This document shows positions 33,409-43,082 of a stretch of DNA of 64,000 nt, one piece after another. This stretch comes from Cloacimonetes bacterium UBA5614. GTDB lineage: Bacteria > Cloacimonadota > Cloacimonadia > Cloacimonadales > Cloacimonadaceae. Made by a program: the position numbers and the translations under genes. The DNA is taken from contig DIKQ01000005.1 in NCBI GenBank assembly GCA_002424605.1, positions 490,401 through 554,400 of the forward strand. Reading direction: 5' to 3'. The notes beneath the pieces were generated by a model that was not told the origin of the DNA, did no database searches, and worked only from the letters and a program-made list of their open reading frames with translations. Positions within the stretch are counted from its first letter, which is position 1; each line of letters starts with the position of its first letter.

Positions 33409-34894
33409 ATAGCTGTCTCCTGTAATGCTTCAGTCTGGTGTTTACTGCCATGGTTCTGAAGAGCAGGTTGCGTTTCCTGAGAAGGTCGGTAAGTCTGGAC
33501 ATGCGGTCGGGGTTTATGGGATAGGACAGCAGTTCTTTCCACATATGGCTGATCATTTTATCATGGAAAACATAAGAATACGGTTCCGTATGGTAGTCCG
33601 GATGGACGGAGAAGCAATTGAGCAGAAAAGCCCTGCTGTTGGAGGGGCTCAGTTCCTCAATGGCGATGTCCTGCTCAGTGGAACCGGTTCCGACCAGATT
33701 CGCCAGATGCACTTCCCAATAATACAGGTCGGTAAGATTGATTCTGTCCATGGGAAAACTCCGGCGGATATCAGCTATCCAGTCACTCAGCCAATCAAGG
33801 ATAAACTCATGATGGGGCTGATGGCAGAGAGTGGCAAAAGCCCTGGCGTCATAATTATCCGACCTCTGGTAGGCGACCTTGATGATGGAGAGGATATTCT
33901 CGGAAACGTTCACGGACTGAGGGAAATGCTTGTATTGGTGATAGACGACAGGCAGTACCGGGAAACGGGGTATCAGGGTGTTTTGGGCAAAAGCTGAGGT
34001 GAAGCTTTCGTCGGGAATATCTGTCTCCGGAATGATATGAAAAGGGATGCCCAGTTCACGAAACATCCTTTCCGGAACACTGATATCGGGATGGTCAGCC
34101 CCCATGCGGTTATACTGATAAACATAGAAGAAAAGGTCTTGGGCTATGTCTCGGCAGGCTGCCAGCAGCACCCGGCTGTCGTATCCGGCAGTGCACCCCA
34201 GAATCAGGTCATACCTGTTGTTGGCCGCCTTAATGGTATTGGATAGGATGTGGCAGTTTTCCTCAATAACCCGATGTAACGGAATCAGCCCAGAGGGGAT
34301 ATCCTGGCTATAGCGAAGGCTTTTGGCAGTCTTGAGGTCCAGGCAGTGGTTGGGCAATAGCCTGTATACATCTTTGTAGGGTGAATAGTTCGTGGTCCAC
34401 TTGTAATTGTTGGCTTTGAGGTTTTCCAGCTCAAAATAACCGGTAATGCTCTCGTCTTCCCAAAAGGGAATGTCAAGATGCTTTGAGAGCAGATGGGGCT
34501 GGGAAGCGCACCAGGTGGAACCCTTGTGTGTGGTGAAATAGAGGTCACGGCAACTGCCGGCATCAGTCAGGATGATATGAAAGCTTTCATTATGGCAAAT
34601 CAGCAGCCACCTCCCGGACAAACAGCGGGTGCTCCTGACCAGAACGTCGATATCCGGGGTTTGCAAAGGCAGGCTGCAGAGTATATCTTTATCAGAGTAC
34701 TCGGGATGATATGCATCCAGCATATAGCCGAGAAGGGTTGCGGAAGATTTCTCATCCGTGTGTGAAACCACGTTTAAATCCGGATGTGAAGAAAGAGCCA
34801 GGTCACCCGCCAGGGAGAAATGGTTCCATCCCTCCATCTTCACGGGTTGCCGACCGAGGACAAACTGTCTGCGGAAAAGAAGCTGATTTGGCAT
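33389..34894 (-). CDS. Asparagine synthetase B-like protein, embedded between moxR and DUF58
   Basis: A 501-residue protein with the two-domain outline of asparagine synthetase B. The N-terminal ~190 residues resemble the class II amidotransferase fold (LSGRWLLICHNESFHIILTD, CRDLYFTTHKGSTWCASQ), but no N-terminal catalytic Cys follows Met. The C-terminal part has a PP-loop LILGCTAGYDSRVLLAACRD in place of SGGxDS, and ERMFRELGIPFHIIPE. Such proteins usually make amide bonds on peptides or sugars with ammonia or another nucleophile. The 20-bp overlap with DUF58 and the 16-bp gap after moxR show a single operon. It is not a normal member of that operon. Confidence 0.7.
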   Translation of the reverse strand: MPNQLLFRRQFVLGRQPVKMEGWNHFSLAGDLALSSHPDLNVVSHTDEKSSATLLGYMLDAYHPEYSDKDILCSLPLQTPDIDVLVRSTRCLSGRWLLICHNESFHIILTDAGSCRDLYFTTHKGSTWCASQPHLLSKHLDIPFWEDESITGYFELENLKANNYKWTTNYSPYKDVYRLLPNHCLDLKTAKSLRYSQDIPSGLIPLHRVIEENCHILSNTIKAANNRYDLILGCTAGYDSRVLLAACRDIAQDLFFYVYQYNRMGADHPDISVPERMFRELGIPFHIIPETDIPDESFTSAFAQNTLIPRFPVLPVVYHQYKHFPQSVNVSENILSIIKVAYQRSDNYDARAFATLCHQPHHEFILDWLSDWIADIRRSFPMDRINLTDLYYWEVHLANLVGTGSTEQDIAIEELSPSNSRAFLLNCFSVHPDYHTEPYSYVFHDKMISHMWKELLSYPINPDRMSRLTDLLRKRNLLFRTMAVNTRLKHYRRQLYAGISR

Positions 34895-34910
34895 CAGGGC
34901 TCTATCCCGC

Positions 34911-35897
34911 TCAAGGCACCTCTATTTCGTCAAAGATGCGGTTTACTATATCTTCCGGAGTGAATTGCTCCGCTTCCGCCTCATAGGACAAAATAATGCG
35001 GTGACGCAGGACGTCTTTGCCGATTGCCTTGATGTCGTCAGGGATTACATAGCCGCGGTGCTCCATATAGGCATGGGCCTTGGCAGCTCTTGCCAGATAT
35101 ATGGAAGCCCGGGGTGATGCGCCGTTATCTATCAGGCCGTGCAGATTGGACAGGCGCGGATAACGCTGGGGCTGGCGGGTGGCGAAGACAAGATTGAGGA
35201 TATAATCGTTGAGCTTGTCCTCCATATAGATGTCCTTGATGACGCCGCGCATTTTCTCGATGTCTGCCGGTTTGAGGATTGCCTTTATCTCAATGGCTTC
35301 GTCGCGTACCATGCGATTGATAATCAGCTTTTCGTCCTGGAAATCCGGATAGCTGATGCGGAGTTTGAGCATAAAACGGTCCACCTGTGCTTCCGGCAAG
35401 GGATAGGTTCCTTCCTGCTCCAGGGGATTTTGGGTTGCCATCACAAGGAAAGGTTTGGGCAGTTCAAAAGTGGTGTCACCGATGGTCACCTGACGTTCCT
35501 GCATGGCTTCCAGAAGGGCGGACTGGACCTTGCTGGGAGCGCGGTTAATCTCGTCAGCCAGAATGAAATTGGCAAAGAGAGGTCCTTTCTTGGGATAGAA
35601 AATCCCTTCCTTCTGGTTGTAAATCATCGTACCGGTTATATCGGCCGGAAGCAGGTCAGGGGTGAACTGGATGCGTTTGAAAGTGGACTGCATGGTCTGG
35701 GCAAGCGTGCTCACTATCAGGGTCTTGGCGAGCCCTGGAACACCTTCCAGCAGGACGTGGCCATTGGAAAGAAGCCCGATTAACAAGCGCTCAATGACCA
35801 TCTCCTGGCCGACAATTACCTTGCCGATTTCTGCTCTTACTTCGTCCAGAATCGCGCTGGAATCCAGCACCCGGCTGTGAATTTCTTCTATCTGCAT
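34911..35897 (-). CDS. moxR: MoxR-family AAA+ ATPase
   Basis: A 328-residue AAA+ ATPase of the MoxR class. Walker A reads GVPGLAKT (the usual MoxR GxPGxAKT), preceded by VGQEMVIERLLIGLLSNGHVLLE; Walker B is FILADEINRAPSKVQSALLE, followed by the MoxR-typical MQERQVTI, sensor 1 MATQNPLEQEGTYPLPEAQ and DRFMLKLRISYP. MoxR ATPases are cytoplasmic chaperones that act with VWA proteins such as BatA, BatB and DUF58 partners. It is first in the three-gene upstream part of the Bat locus, 15 bp after the Na/Pi transporter gene, so it may be transcribed from further upstream. Confidence 0.93.
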   Translation of the reverse strand: MQIEEIHSRVLDSSAILDEVRAEIGKVIVGQEMVIERLLIGLLSNGHVLLEGVPGLAKTLIVSTLAQTMQSTFKRIQFTPDLLPADITGTMIYNQKEGIFYPKKGPLFANFILADEINRAPSKVQSALLEAMQERQVTIGDTTFELPKPFLVMATQNPLEQEGTYPLPEAQVDRFMLKLRISYPDFQDEKLIINRMVRDEAIEIKAILKPADIEKMRGVIKDIYMEDKLNDYILNLVFATRQPQRYPRLSNLHGLIDNGASPRASIYLARAAKAHAYMEHRGYVIPDDIKAIGKDVLRHRIILSYEAEAEQFTPEDIVNRIFDEIEVP

Positions 35898-35912
35898 ATA
35901 TTGCTCCGTTGT

Positions 35913-37577
35913 TTAGACTGCTATCTGATGCAGCGCCTGCATGATATTCAGACAGCTGTCGCCAATGTGTTCCATATATTTGATAAAGTCAAGGAAAAGC
36001 AGTTCGGCTCTCACGTCCTCACCCTGCTGCATACGGCTTCTGGCAGCTTTGTGAACACTGCGGCGAAACTCATTGATAACTGCTTCCAGTTCGTATGACT
36101 GCTTCAGTTCTTCCTCGTTGATATACACTACCATCTTGGACCGGATAGTCCTCAGGAATGACTTGGTGAGGGTGGTCAGTTCCGTGATGTGCTCAGTGGC
36201 CTTGGGATGGAAGACTATCTTTTTATCATACTTGTACTGCACGGATTTGGCCATATTATATATGCTGTCGGCAACATTTTCCATCTCATGGATTACGCGT
36301 ATGAGCAGACTGAGGTTCTTATAGTTTTCCTCGCTCAGGCTTTCCTGGGCGCAATGTTGCAGGTAGCGTGTGATTTCCACCTGCATCTGGTCTGTCAGGG
36401 TCTCGGTTTCCCTTATTCTTTCCACTTTATCTGTTATCTTTTTACAGGGGGTGAGAAAGATTTCCACGGTATCATCAAACATATCTTTCACGATATCCGC
36501 CATCTTTTCCATCTCTTTCTTGGCTTCGATGATGTTCATATCAGCCGTGTCCTGTAATGGCGTGGAAATATACTGCAGTTTGTAGGTCTTGTCCTTGTCC
36601 CTCTTGGAAGGTTTGACCAGGCGTTCCACAACATAGGCAAACTGCGGCACAAACCCAATCATCAGCAAAGTATTGGTGACATTGAAAAGTGTGTGGAAGA
36701 GAGCAAGGTCAAGGGGAAAGTTTTCCCTCAGGGATGAATCCCAAGGCACAATACGCATTTCCAAGGCAAGGAACTGCCTGAATACAAAACTCATCCAGAT
36801 AACGCCGATAACATTAAATAGAGTGTGCGCTCTGGCAGCGCGCCTGGCATTTACATTGGTGCCAAGCGAGGCAATGTAGGCAGTAACGGTGGTTCCCAAG
36901 TTTTCACCCAGGCAGAGTGCTGCAGCGCTGGGTAAATCAATCCAGCCTTTGAAAGCCATCGCCACTGTCAGGGTCATCATAGCGCTTGATGACTGGATTA
37001 TCATGGTGAGGACTGCTCCGGCAGCCACATAAAGGAAATAAGACCAGATGCCATTGTCGGAAAGATTGGCAAGCAGAGCCATGGTTTCGGGGTATTTTGT
37101 GATATCCGGAACGGAGTCTCGCAGCATTCCCAATCCGATAAAAAGGATACCAAAACCGATGATAAGGTCGCCGATATCTCTCATTTTCTTCTGCTTGGAA
37201 AACATAAAAGGCAGTCCAACACCCACAATCGGCAGAGCTAACACGGTTATCTGGACCTTGAAGCCTAGATAGGAGACAATCCAAGTGGTAATCGTGGTTC
37301 CGATATTGGCGCCCATAATCGTGCTGATTGCCTGGGTCAGTGATAGCAGTCCGGCATTGACAAAACTTACTATCATCACCGTTGTAGCCGAAGATGACTG
37401 GATTATGGACGTGATAAATATCCCGGTCAATACCCCCATAAACCTGTTCTGGGTCATGAAGTTCAGCACGGACTGCAGTTTTTGTCCCGCAGACCTTTGC
37501 AGGCCGTCGCTCATGACCTTCATGCCAAACAGGAATACACCTAAAGAACCGATTATCTGTAAAATCATAAAAAGCAT
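35913..37577 (-). CDS. Na/Pi cotransporter-family protein with PhoU-like domain
   Basis: A 554-residue protein. The N-terminal ~330 residues are polytopic with the two inverted Na_Pi_cotrans repeats, marked by SIIQSSSATTVMIVSF and MIIQSSSAMMTLTVAM (QSSS motifs that line the transport path) and GANIGTTITTWIV and GENLGTTVTAYIA. The C-terminal ~200 residues are helical and PhoU-like (VIHEMENVADSIYNMAKSV, FIKYMEHIGDSCLNI). This is the YjbB/NptA-like type. It may move phosphate with sodium or export it. It lies next to the pyrophosphatase that releases phosphate, with a terminator-like hairpin between them. Confidence 0.88.
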   Translation of the reverse strand: MLFMILQIIGSLGVFLFGMKVMSDGLQRSAGQKLQSVLNFMTQNRFMGVLTGIFITSIIQSSSATTVMIVSFVNAGLLSLTQAISTIMGANIGTTITTWIVSYLGFKVQITVLALPIVGVGLPFMFSKQKKMRDIGDLIIGFGILFIGLGMLRDSVPDITKYPETMALLANLSDNGIWSYFLYVAAGAVLTMIIQSSSAMMTLTVAMAFKGWIDLPSAAALCLGENLGTTVTAYIASLGTNVNARRAARAHTLFNVIGVIWMSFVFRQFLALEMRIVPWDSSLRENFPLDLALFHTLFNVTNTLLMIGFVPQFAYVVERLVKPSKRDKDKTYKLQYISTPLQDTADMNIIEAKKEMEKMADIVKDMFDDTVEIFLTPCKKITDKVERIRETETLTDQMQVEITRYLQHCAQESLSEENYKNLSLLIRVIHEMENVADSIYNMAKSVQYKYDKKIVFHPKATEHITELTTLTKSFLRTIRSKMVVYINEEELKQSYELEAVINEFRRSVHKAARSRMQQGEDVRAELLFLDFIKYMEHIGDSCLNIMQALHQIAV

Positions 37578-37613
37578 CTATTCTCTCCGTAGTTATCTGG
37601 GTTTATGGAATAA

Positions 37614-37638
37614 AGGACTCTGGAATGACCAAAGTCCT
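37614..37638 (-). terminator. Rho-independent-type terminator after hppA
   Basis: A 10-bp stem with one G-U pair on the minus strand (AGGACTTTGG / CCAGAGTCCT), a 5-nt loop and TTATT after it. It lies 43-67 bp beyond the hppA stop and before the Na/Pi gene. On the plus strand the stem is followed by CTTTT. Confidence 0.6.
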
Positions 37639-37680
37639 CTTTTCCCGTTTTATTTAAGTCTCTTGTACTGTTGCTATAAC

Positions 37681-40059
37681 TTATGGACTCACCTGTTCAG
37701 GAGGACTTGTTTCCGGCAGAATTCCCGGTTCCTTCACTTCGTTGGCTTTCATCAGCTGGTCTTCAGATTCGGAAACCCATTCCACCTTATTTTGCCTGGA
37801 TTCGCTGAGGCTCAGGTTGCTGAAAGGCGGCTTTATATTTTCCAGTTTCAGCGAATAAGCCACAATCAATCCCGCAAAAACAATGGAAACCATGCTCATC
37901 AGCTTGACTAAAATATTAATGCAGGGACCCGCTGTGTCTTTAAAAGGATCGCCAACCGTATCGCCAACTACCGCTGCTTTGTGAGGGGAAGAGCCTTTAC
38001 CGCCAAACTTGCCGGATTCTATGAACTTCTTGGCATTGTCCCAGGCTCCGCCTGCGTTGTTCATCATAACAGCCAGCACAAAACCGGAGGTGAGGGCACC
38101 GACCAGGACACCCAGAACGCCTGCCACACCAAAAATCAGGCCGATGATAATGGGAGTAGCGATTCCTACCATAGCTGGAAGCACCATTTCTTTCTGGGCT
38201 CCCTTGGTGGAAATGGTCACGCATCTTGCGTAATCCGGAGTCCCTGTCCCCTCTAGGATGCCAGGTATTTCACGGAACTGGCGGCGAACTTCCTTTACCA
38301 TCTTGCCTGCTGCCCTGCCCACTGCCTTAATGGTCATGGACGAGAAGACAAACGCCACCATAGCCCCGATAAATATTCCCAGCAGGAACTTGGGATTGAG
38401 CACGTTTATCTGGTAAAAAGCGATGAAGTCTTTTACCGTTGCTTCTGAAACCAGGATTCTGTCATTCAGTTTATCACTGTAATGAATGTTCAAATAGGGT
38501 ATCTTGCCCAGCTTGTCTGACAGCAGGTGAAATCCGTTTCGGATTTCTTCCAGATAAGCTGCCAGCAGTGCCATGGCTGTCAAAGCTGCCGAGCCGATGG
38601 CAAAGCCTTTTCCTGTGGCGGCTGTTGTATTGCCGACAGAGTCAAGGTTATCGGTCATTTCCCGCACTTCTGCATCCAGATTAGCCATTTGAGCATTGCC
38701 GCCGGCGTTGTCTGCAATCGGACCAAAGGCATCCATTGCCAGGGTCACACCCAGGGTTGCCAGCATGCCCACTGCGCCAAAGCCGATGCCATAAAGTCCC
38801 ATTTCAATTGATTCATAGCCGTGGCTAAAGATAAACGCCAACAGGATGCCAACCACTATCGTGATGACAGGCGCTGCGGTGGAACGCATTCCGACCGCGA
38901 TTCCTTCCAGAATAACTGTTGCCGGTCCGTATTCTCCCTGTTTGGAGATGGACCTTGTTGCTCTGAAGCTGTGCGAAGTATCTATTTCAGTGAACCAGCC
39001 GATTAAAATGCCGGCTACCAGACCGATGATGATGGAGATGAATACCCCGAAGAAATAGTCCGCAGGCAGCAGCCATTTGGTGATGAAAAATGCAGCAATG
39101 GCAATCAGGGCGGAGCTGGTATAAACGCTTTTATTAAGTGCAAACATCAGTTCATGGGTGCCGGCATGTTCCTTGGTGGATACCATGAAAACCCCAAGGA
39201 TGGATAGCAGGGCGCCGATACCTGCCAGAATCATGGGAGCGGTAATAAACTTTATCATCCAGGGAGCCATGGCAGGACCCATCTGAGTGACGGCACCCAT
39301 GCCCAGAGCCGCTGTGGCAAGGATTGAACCTGCATAGGATTCATACAGGTCTGCACCCATGCCTGCTACGTCGCCGACGTTATCGCCGACGTTGTCTGCG
39401 ATGGTTGCGGGATTGCGTGCGTCATCTTCCGGAATATTGGCTTCCACTTTTCCGACCAGGTCTGCACCGACATCTGCGGCTTTGGTAAAGATACCTCCGC
39501 CCAGACGGGCAAACAACGCCTGTGTGGATGCGCCCATACCGAAGCTGAGCATGATAACGGTGATTTTTTCCAGGGCAAAACCCTGCCAGTTCAGGACATA
39601 AAACCAGATTGAGATATCCCACAAAGCCAGGCCGACCACGGTCAGACCCATGACGGCTCCGGCCCGGAAAGCGACTTTGAGGCCTTTGTTAAGGCTTTGG
39701 GTGCAAGCCTGGGCAGTGCGGTTGGATGCCAAAGTCGCCATATTCATACCGATGTAACCCGCCAGAGCGCTAAAAAATCCTCCGGTAAGGAAGGCAAAGG
39801 GTACCAGCCAGTGCAGGACTCCCAAAACCCATGCCATCAACTGGAACACAACAAAGGCAACGGCAAAGAAAATACCCACACCTTTATATTGCTGTCTCAG
39901 ATAGGCAAATGCTCCTTCGCGGACATGCAGGGCAATCTCCTGCATGCGGTCATTACCGGGGTCCTGACGCTTGACCCAGTAAAAGAAAATATATGCAAAT
40001 ATCAGAGCTGCAATTGCTCCAATCGGTGCCAGATACCATAATAACGGTATTGCAATCAT
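37681..40059 (-). CDS. hppA: Membrane-bound ion-pumping pyrophosphatase, K+-dependent class
   Basis: A 792-residue, ~16-helix inner-membrane pump that couples PPi hydrolysis to Na+ and/or H+ export. Diagnostic motifs are DDARNPATIADNVGDNVGD, GMGADLYESY, and GSSPHKAAVVGDTVGDPFKD near the C-terminus. The segment GNTTAATGKGFAIGSA has Ala where K+-independent enzymes have Lys, so K+ dependence is predicted. GADLYESY is the form seen in Na+-pumping members, but sequence alone does not fix the ion. GGAGGAG lies 6 bp before the ATG. A TTGACA on the minus strand at 40143-40148 may be its -35. A C-terminal tail of ~40 residues after the last helix is unusual. Confidence 0.95.
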   Translation of the reverse strand: MIAIPLLWYLAPIGAIAALIFAYIFFYWVKRQDPGNDRMQEIALHVREGAFAYLRQQYKGVGIFFAVAFVVFQLMAWVLGVLHWLVPFAFLTGGFFSALAGYIGMNMATLASNRTAQACTQSLNKGLKVAFRAGAVMGLTVVGLALWDISIWFYVLNWQGFALEKITVIMLSFGMGASTQALFARLGGGIFTKAADVGADLVGKVEANIPEDDARNPATIADNVGDNVGDVAGMGADLYESYAGSILATAALGMGAVTQMGPAMAPWMIKFITAPMILAGIGALLSILGVFMVSTKEHAGTHELMFALNKSVYTSSALIAIAAFFITKWLLPADYFFGVFISIIIGLVAGILIGWFTEIDTSHSFRATRSISKQGEYGPATVILEGIAVGMRSTAAPVITIVVGILLAFIFSHGYESIEMGLYGIGFGAVGMLATLGVTLAMDAFGPIADNAGGNAQMANLDAEVREMTDNLDSVGNTTAATGKGFAIGSAALTAMALLAAYLEEIRNGFHLLSDKLGKIPYLNIHYSDKLNDRILVSEATVKDFIAFYQINVLNPKFLLGIFIGAMVAFVFSSMTIKAVGRAAGKMVKEVRRQFREIPGILEGTGTPDYARCVTISTKGAQKEMVLPAMVGIATPIIIGLIFGVAGVLGVLVGALTSGFVLAVMMNNAGGAWDNAKKFIESGKFGGKGSSPHKAAVVGDTVGDPFKDTAGPCINILVKLMSMVSIVFAGLIVAYSLKLENIKPPFSNLSLSESRQNKVEWVSESEDQLMKANEVKEPGILPETSPPEQVSP

Positions 40060-40155
40060 AAAGACTCCTCCATTACAGCGATAAACTCACTCAACGATAT
40101 CAATTTAAACAGGGCTATCCTTTTTTAATGTTTTGCTCATTTTGTCAATTTTTAT

Positions 40156-42867
40156 TTAGGGAAGTTTGTCCCAAAGCCCTTCATACATCTGCCAATTGCC
40201 TTCGCCGGCGTTTTTTAACAGGGTTATGGTCCGGTTCTGCAGTGAGGGAACTTCCCTTATCATCTCCAAAAACTCAGGAAGAGTTGCGTATTCAATGCCT
40301 TCCGGCTTGCCGGTTTCATAGCCTACCAGCAGAAAACGCTTTCCTTCCGACTTCAGTTTGTTGGAAATCCGGATGCTGTTTTCCTGGCTGTAATTGCCCA
40401 ATACGAAACAGTCATATCCAATCTGCTCCACATGGCTTGCAATGTTTTGGAAAAATGCTTCTGCCGGCTGCCATTTACGATGGTATTGAGTTATCTTCAC
40501 GTCAAGGTCTGTCACTGTCTTATCGTCTTTTGACAGTGGCTTGAGCATATAAACCGTCAGGCTGTCACTGCTTCGGTAACCGATTTGGGCATAATATCTT
40601 CCCCTTTCAGGCACTGACGCTTCAAACACGCCATTGCCTTTATATTCAGTCTGTCCGCTGACGGAGAAGAACTGCCCGTCACGGATAAAGCAGACCTGGA
40701 TTTGCTCCGGTTTGAGCGATACAGGCAAATCCTGCTCGTCAGTGAGTGAGAATGTCACTTTATTTACCGCTTCGTCATCCCGTTTTTCCGTCTCGTAATA
40801 GTCATTTTTGCTGAGGTCAAAATATTTCCAGGAACCGTCAGTATAGACCGCCACCACATTGGGAATGCGGGTATAATTGGCAGGAATCAGGTTTGCCCTC
40901 AGGTAAGCGCAGGCGAGGATTTTATACTGGTAGCCTGTCAGGTTCTTTGTAAAAAGACCGATGTCCAGCGGAATCAGGCCTGTCATTGCTTTTTCCGGCT
41001 TAATCCTGTGGTTTTTCCGGAACAGCTTTATCACCTGTTGGGGGGTCGGCTGTGCCGGTTTGGACAGTATCATCCGTTTGGGATACAGGCCCTGCAGCAG
41101 ATGTTTCTCATAGTAATACTGCGTCTGCCAGGGCAGGTTTTCATAGAAAATCGTCGGTTCGAACAGATTGAGCATCTCTTCCTTCGGTAGGGAATTGACC
41201 TTGGGATAAGCGTATTCAAACCATTTATACATACGGTAAAAAGTCCAGCCGTCCGCCTGCCACAAATCCTTCTCGTCATTTTGCAGCAGAGTGGATATCC
41301 AGGTCTGGTACATTTCATGATTGTTCCGCAACCTGTTGTCTGCAATCAGCTTGCGCACCATGTCAAAACCCAGGAACCGGTCAGGGTTCAGCCGCATTTT
41401 GGTTAAAAGCTGAAAGAACAAGCTGTCCGATTCGTCCACCGCAGGGAACTGCTTCAGATAGCTTCTGAGGCCTATCAGCTGTCTCGCCAGATAGTTTGGC
41501 TCATCACCCACCAGGGATTTCATATACAGGACAAAATCAGGGTCATCCATCTGAGCGATTCTGGCAAAGGTGGAGGGATTCATCAGGTCGGCAATATCAT
41601 CCAGCCGTTTCTGGCGGTTGTTTTTTGCCTCGGTAACGCTGTCTTTCCATTCCTGCGGTGCATCCAGGAAGTCCGGCCTGTAATTGGGGTATTCCATCAT
41701 CGCCGTGATTTCAGGAAGTTCGGCTTTATTGAGGGTAATGATATATTCCAGTTCACTTTCAGTGCCGGATGGCACGTATTGCAGGGTATTCAGGGTGTCC
41801 TTGAAAGCCATGATGAAAAAAGCGCCCTGTCCCACCGTGATAGTTTTTTCGCCGTTTTCATCGGTGCGGGTAAAGGCCTGCGGACGCAGTGAGTAAAAGT
41901 TATAGACATCAATGCCCAGAACGCATTTGGGGACTGGCTTGCCTTCGCCGTCCACCACTTTCAGCTTGAGGGTGCGCACGTTTTCGCCGGCATAGTAACG
42001 TATACTGTTGATGACTGCGCTGTAATCATCCTGCCCCAGAACTTCGTCAGTTGGTGCCGGAAGCGTGCCGTCCGCCGCAATGATGACCATCTTTTTGGTA
42101 AGTCCCGTGAACCAGGTCTGGTTTGGCCAGTAACCCCCATCCGAGTCCCCGCTGTATTGCCATCTGCCGTCCAGGAAGACCTCCGCCCAGGCGTGATTAT
42201 CGTCCTGATGCGCCCACCAGGGAGTGCTGGCTGCCCGCGCCGGGATGCCCACCGTCCGGCACAATGCCACAAACAGGATTTGCGATTCCTCGCACCTGCC
42301 CACCAGAGACCTTGCCGCCACATCCATGGGTGACTGGTCACGTCCCGAGGTCGGTTTGTACATAAGGAGTTCGGTGCTGACCAGGCACATCTGCCGGTAA
42401 AGTTCCAGCGGGTCCGTGATTTTTTGCCTGAGCTCTTTCAGTTTCAGCCCGTCAAACATATTGTCCTTATCATAGATGCCGCCGCTTTCAAACTGACGCC
42501 GGTAATCCGTGATGGCTTCGTCGCTGACGGTGATTTTTGCCACATAGGACAGGAAAAACTCGTCCGGCTTGGTGATGCCCTGCTCCTGCATCATCTCTGT
42601 GACGGAACGCCAGTGGTTTTGCACCACCTGCGGATTGGCAGCCGCAAGCCTTCCGTTCTCCTCGTAAGCGAGAATGAATGCCATAACGCGGTCGGGATGG
42701 CTTTTCAGCAGCTTCGTATAGTCCTTTCTTGCCGCAGAAGGCATGTTCTTCAGATTGGCAACCGCCTTTTTATGCAGGCGGTGATACAGCGAGTCCGCTT
42801 CCCTGGCAGATAGAGTTGCCAGCGAAAACAGGACAAAAATCAAAAGCAAATATCTCAGGCTTTTCAT
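40156..42867 (-). CDS. Secreted transglutaminase-like protein
   Basis: A 903-residue exported protein: signal peptide (YLLLIFVLFSLATLSA), then a transglutaminase-like/papain-fold core (~180-260) with the Cys in GRCEESQILFVALCRTVG, His in DDNHAWAEVF and Asp in SGDSDGG. After the core comes a predicted beta-sandwich (LKLKVVDGEGKPVPKCVLGI, ENGEKTITV) and a long C-terminal part ending in a thioredoxin- or redox-like segment I cannot assign. I start at the ATG at 42867, with GAGG 7 bp upstream, rather than 8 codons earlier. In bacteria this core usually belongs to proteases or peptide-modifying enzymes. It is monocistronic or nearly so. Confidence 0.78.
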   Translation of the reverse strand: MKSLRYLLLIFVLFSLATLSAREADSLYHRLHKKAVANLKNMPSAARKDYTKLLKSHPDRVMAFILAYEENGRLAAANPQVVQNHWRSVTEMMQEQGITKPDEFFLSYVAKITVSDEAITDYRRQFESGGIYDKDNMFDGLKLKELRQKITDPLELYRQMCLVSTELLMYKPTSGRDQSPMDVAARSLVGRCEESQILFVALCRTVGIPARAASTPWWAHQDDNHAWAEVFLDGRWQYSGDSDGGYWPNQTWFTGLTKKMVIIAADGTLPAPTDEVLGQDDYSAVINSIRYYAGENVRTLKLKVVDGEGKPVPKCVLGIDVYNFYSLRPQAFTRTDENGEKTITVGQGAFFIMAFKDTLNTLQYVPSGTESELEYIITLNKAELPEITAMMEYPNYRPDFLDAPQEWKDSVTEAKNNRQKRLDDIADLMNPSTFARIAQMDDPDFVLYMKSLVGDEPNYLARQLIGLRSYLKQFPAVDESDSLFFQLLTKMRLNPDRFLGFDMVRKLIADNRLRNNHEMYQTWISTLLQNDEKDLWQADGWTFYRMYKWFEYAYPKVNSLPKEEMLNLFEPTIFYENLPWQTQYYYEKHLLQGLYPKRMILSKPAQPTPQQVIKLFRKNHRIKPEKAMTGLIPLDIGLFTKNLTGYQYKILACAYLRANLIPANYTRIPNVVAVYTDGSWKYFDLSKNDYYETEKRDDEAVNKVTFSLTDEQDLPVSLKPEQIQVCFIRDGQFFSVSGQTEYKGNGVFEASVPERGRYYAQIGYRSSDSLTVYMLKPLSKDDKTVTDLDVKITQYHRKWQPAEAFFQNIASHVEQIGYDCFVLGNYSQENSIRISNKLKSEGKRFLLVGYETGKPEGIEYATLPEFLEMIREVPSLQNRTITLLKNAGEGNWQMYEGLWDKLP

Positions 42868-42905
42868 AACGTTACCTCTATTTTGTTTCATACTTCTTCC
42901 TTAGG

Positions 42906-43009
42906 AGCATTACGGTATCATTACGGTATCATTACGGTACCATTACGGTAGCATTGCGGTCATTGACCGTATTACTACCGTAATGGTACCGTAATGCTAA
43001 AGCAATGCT
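42906..43009. repeat. 11-bp-period intergenic element, subfamily C
   Basis: Five direct 11-bp units related to CATTACGGTAT run from about 42907 to 42961. They are followed by inverted units related to TACCGTAATGG at 11-bp steps, so the outer ends AGCATTAC and GCAATGCT pair. The right flank is TTAGGCAGGGAGCAGG. It lies between two co-directional genes. Confidence 0.8.
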
Positions 43010-43082
43010 ATTAGGCAGGGAGCAGGGGACGGGTATGGTGCAAATCTGCTCCAACCACATGCAATGAAAGTATTTAGGCACT

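Noticed and set aside
42906..43009. CRISPR-like or microsatellite array
   Set aside because: The units are 11 bp with no spacers and they invert halfway, so this is neither a CRISPR array nor a simple tandem repeat.
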